NCBI GenBank assembly: GCA_016296655.1 | Contig: JAEDIW010000085.1 | Span: forward strand, 1 to 6,305 | DNA: 6,305 nt | Reading direction: 5' to 3' | Origin: Treponema sp. | GTDB taxonomy: Bacteria > Spirochaetota > Spirochaetia > Treponematales > Treponemataceae | Shown: positions 6,164-6,305 of the stretch, piece by piece | Layout: each line of letters opens with the position of its first letter | Numbering within the stretch: position 1 is the stretch's first letter | Position numbers and translations under genes: made by a program | The notes under the pieces: generated by a model | Told to the model about the DNA's origin: nothing | Seen by the model: only the letters and a program-made list of their open reading frames with translations | The model's database searches: none

Positions 6164-6212
6164 AATTCATAATTCATAATTCATAATTCATAATTCTTAA
6201 TTCTTAATTCTG
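6164..6212. repeat. Seven tandem copies of a 7-bp AT-rich unit
   Basis: Four copies of AATTCAT are followed by two of AATTCTT and one of AATTCTG, without interruption, 30 nt after the regulator stop codon. Such AATTCAT/AATTATG arrays recur in intergenic DNA of various bacteria. Copy number could vary by slippage. The graded change from CAT to CTT shows an older array that has begun to diverge. Confidence 0.9.
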
Positions 6213-6305
6213 GTGGGAGCGTTTGCGTTCCTGGAGGGGCACGGTGCGGAGCACTGAGGCGATGAGCCGAACCCCGGAAGGACGTTGCTGGAAATTCTCC
6301 AACCG
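6213..6305. other. GC-rich hairpin-forming segment, cut by the window edge
   Basis: Composition changes abruptly from AT-rich repeat to a GC-rich segment. Several stems are visible: GGAGCG with CGTTCC around TTTG (about 6216-6231), GTGC with GCAC around GGA, GGC with GCC around GATGA, and an outer GGGG (about 6235-6238) with CCCC (about 6273-6276) enclosing the last two. Frames on both strands stay open across it, but none has a good start with a ribosome site. It could be a dispersed repeat, a structured RNA or the edge of an element beyond the window. It is not a tRNA: no T-arm is seen. Confidence 0.45.

Noticed and set aside
6135..6167. Inverted repeat AATTGA/TCAATT after the regulator stop as a terminator
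   Set aside because: It has only six AT-rich outer pairs with a 21-nt loop and no T-run after it, so it is too weak to call.
1..6305. DGR template repeat or reverse transcriptase inside the window
   Set aside because: I saw no second copy of the variable-region anchors (such as GTTGGTTTTCGTATCGTC) and no reverse-transcriptase motif in any frame; they must lie elsewhere if they exist.
6213..6305. Start of a protein-coding gene at the right edge
   Set aside because: Frames are open on both strands, as expected for short GC-rich DNA, but none has a start with a ribosome site and the translations show no family signature.

Overview
The window looks like AT-rich chromosomal DNA from a Treponema-like host-associated spirochaete. 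This is inferred from the gene families (LPP20-type exported proteins, a relaxed lipobox of the kind spirochaetes use, a CsgG-like/coiled-coil/FGE-sulfatase lectin-fold protein) and not from any ribosomal marker. Almost everything lies on the minus strand as one apparent operon read right to left; a small divergent regulator sits on the plus strand.

Layout, in order of transcription. At 5694-5819 is a compact control region with a near-consensus sigma70-type promoter (TTGATA, 17 bp, TATAAT) for the minus-strand operon. It carries three copies of a 13-bp motif spaced 31-32 bp apart, which probably bind the divergent Xre/Cro-type regulator (5819-6133, +). The operon then encodes an exported LPP20-domain protein (5690-4722), a lipoprotein with a C-terminal coiled coil (4695-3832), a 784-residue exported CsgG-like/coiled-coil/FGE-fold protein (3764-1410), a cytosolic SIR2-like protein (1398-178) and the start of another exported protein that runs off the left edge (175-1). 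Gaps are 26, 67, 11 and 2 nt, each gene has a Shine-Dalgarno, and the last three genes are packed as if translationally coupled.

The most notable signal is the last ~50 codons of the FGE-fold protein. They are almost all NNC/NNT, Tyr/Ser/Asp/Gly rich, and depleted in adenine (about 19% A against about 40% in the 120 nt just before). They sit where C-type-lectin-fold targets of diversity-generating retroelements (DGRs) carry their variable region, as in Treponema denticola TvpA. No reverse transcriptase or template repeat is in the window, so diversification, if real, would act from elsewhere.

Working model (inference): a repressor-controlled operon makes an envelope assembly of LPP20-type and CsgG-like proteins displaying a diversified ligand-binding lectin fold, and co-expresses a SIR2-family cytosolic enzyme of a type often used as an NAD-consuming defence effector. 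Whether the SIR2 protein works with the envelope proteins or is cargo cannot be told from sequence.

The right end (6134-6305) has no convincing gene. It holds seven tandem copies of a 7-bp AT-rich unit followed by a GC-rich, hairpin-forming segment that is cut by the window edge and resembles a dispersed repeat or structured RNA.
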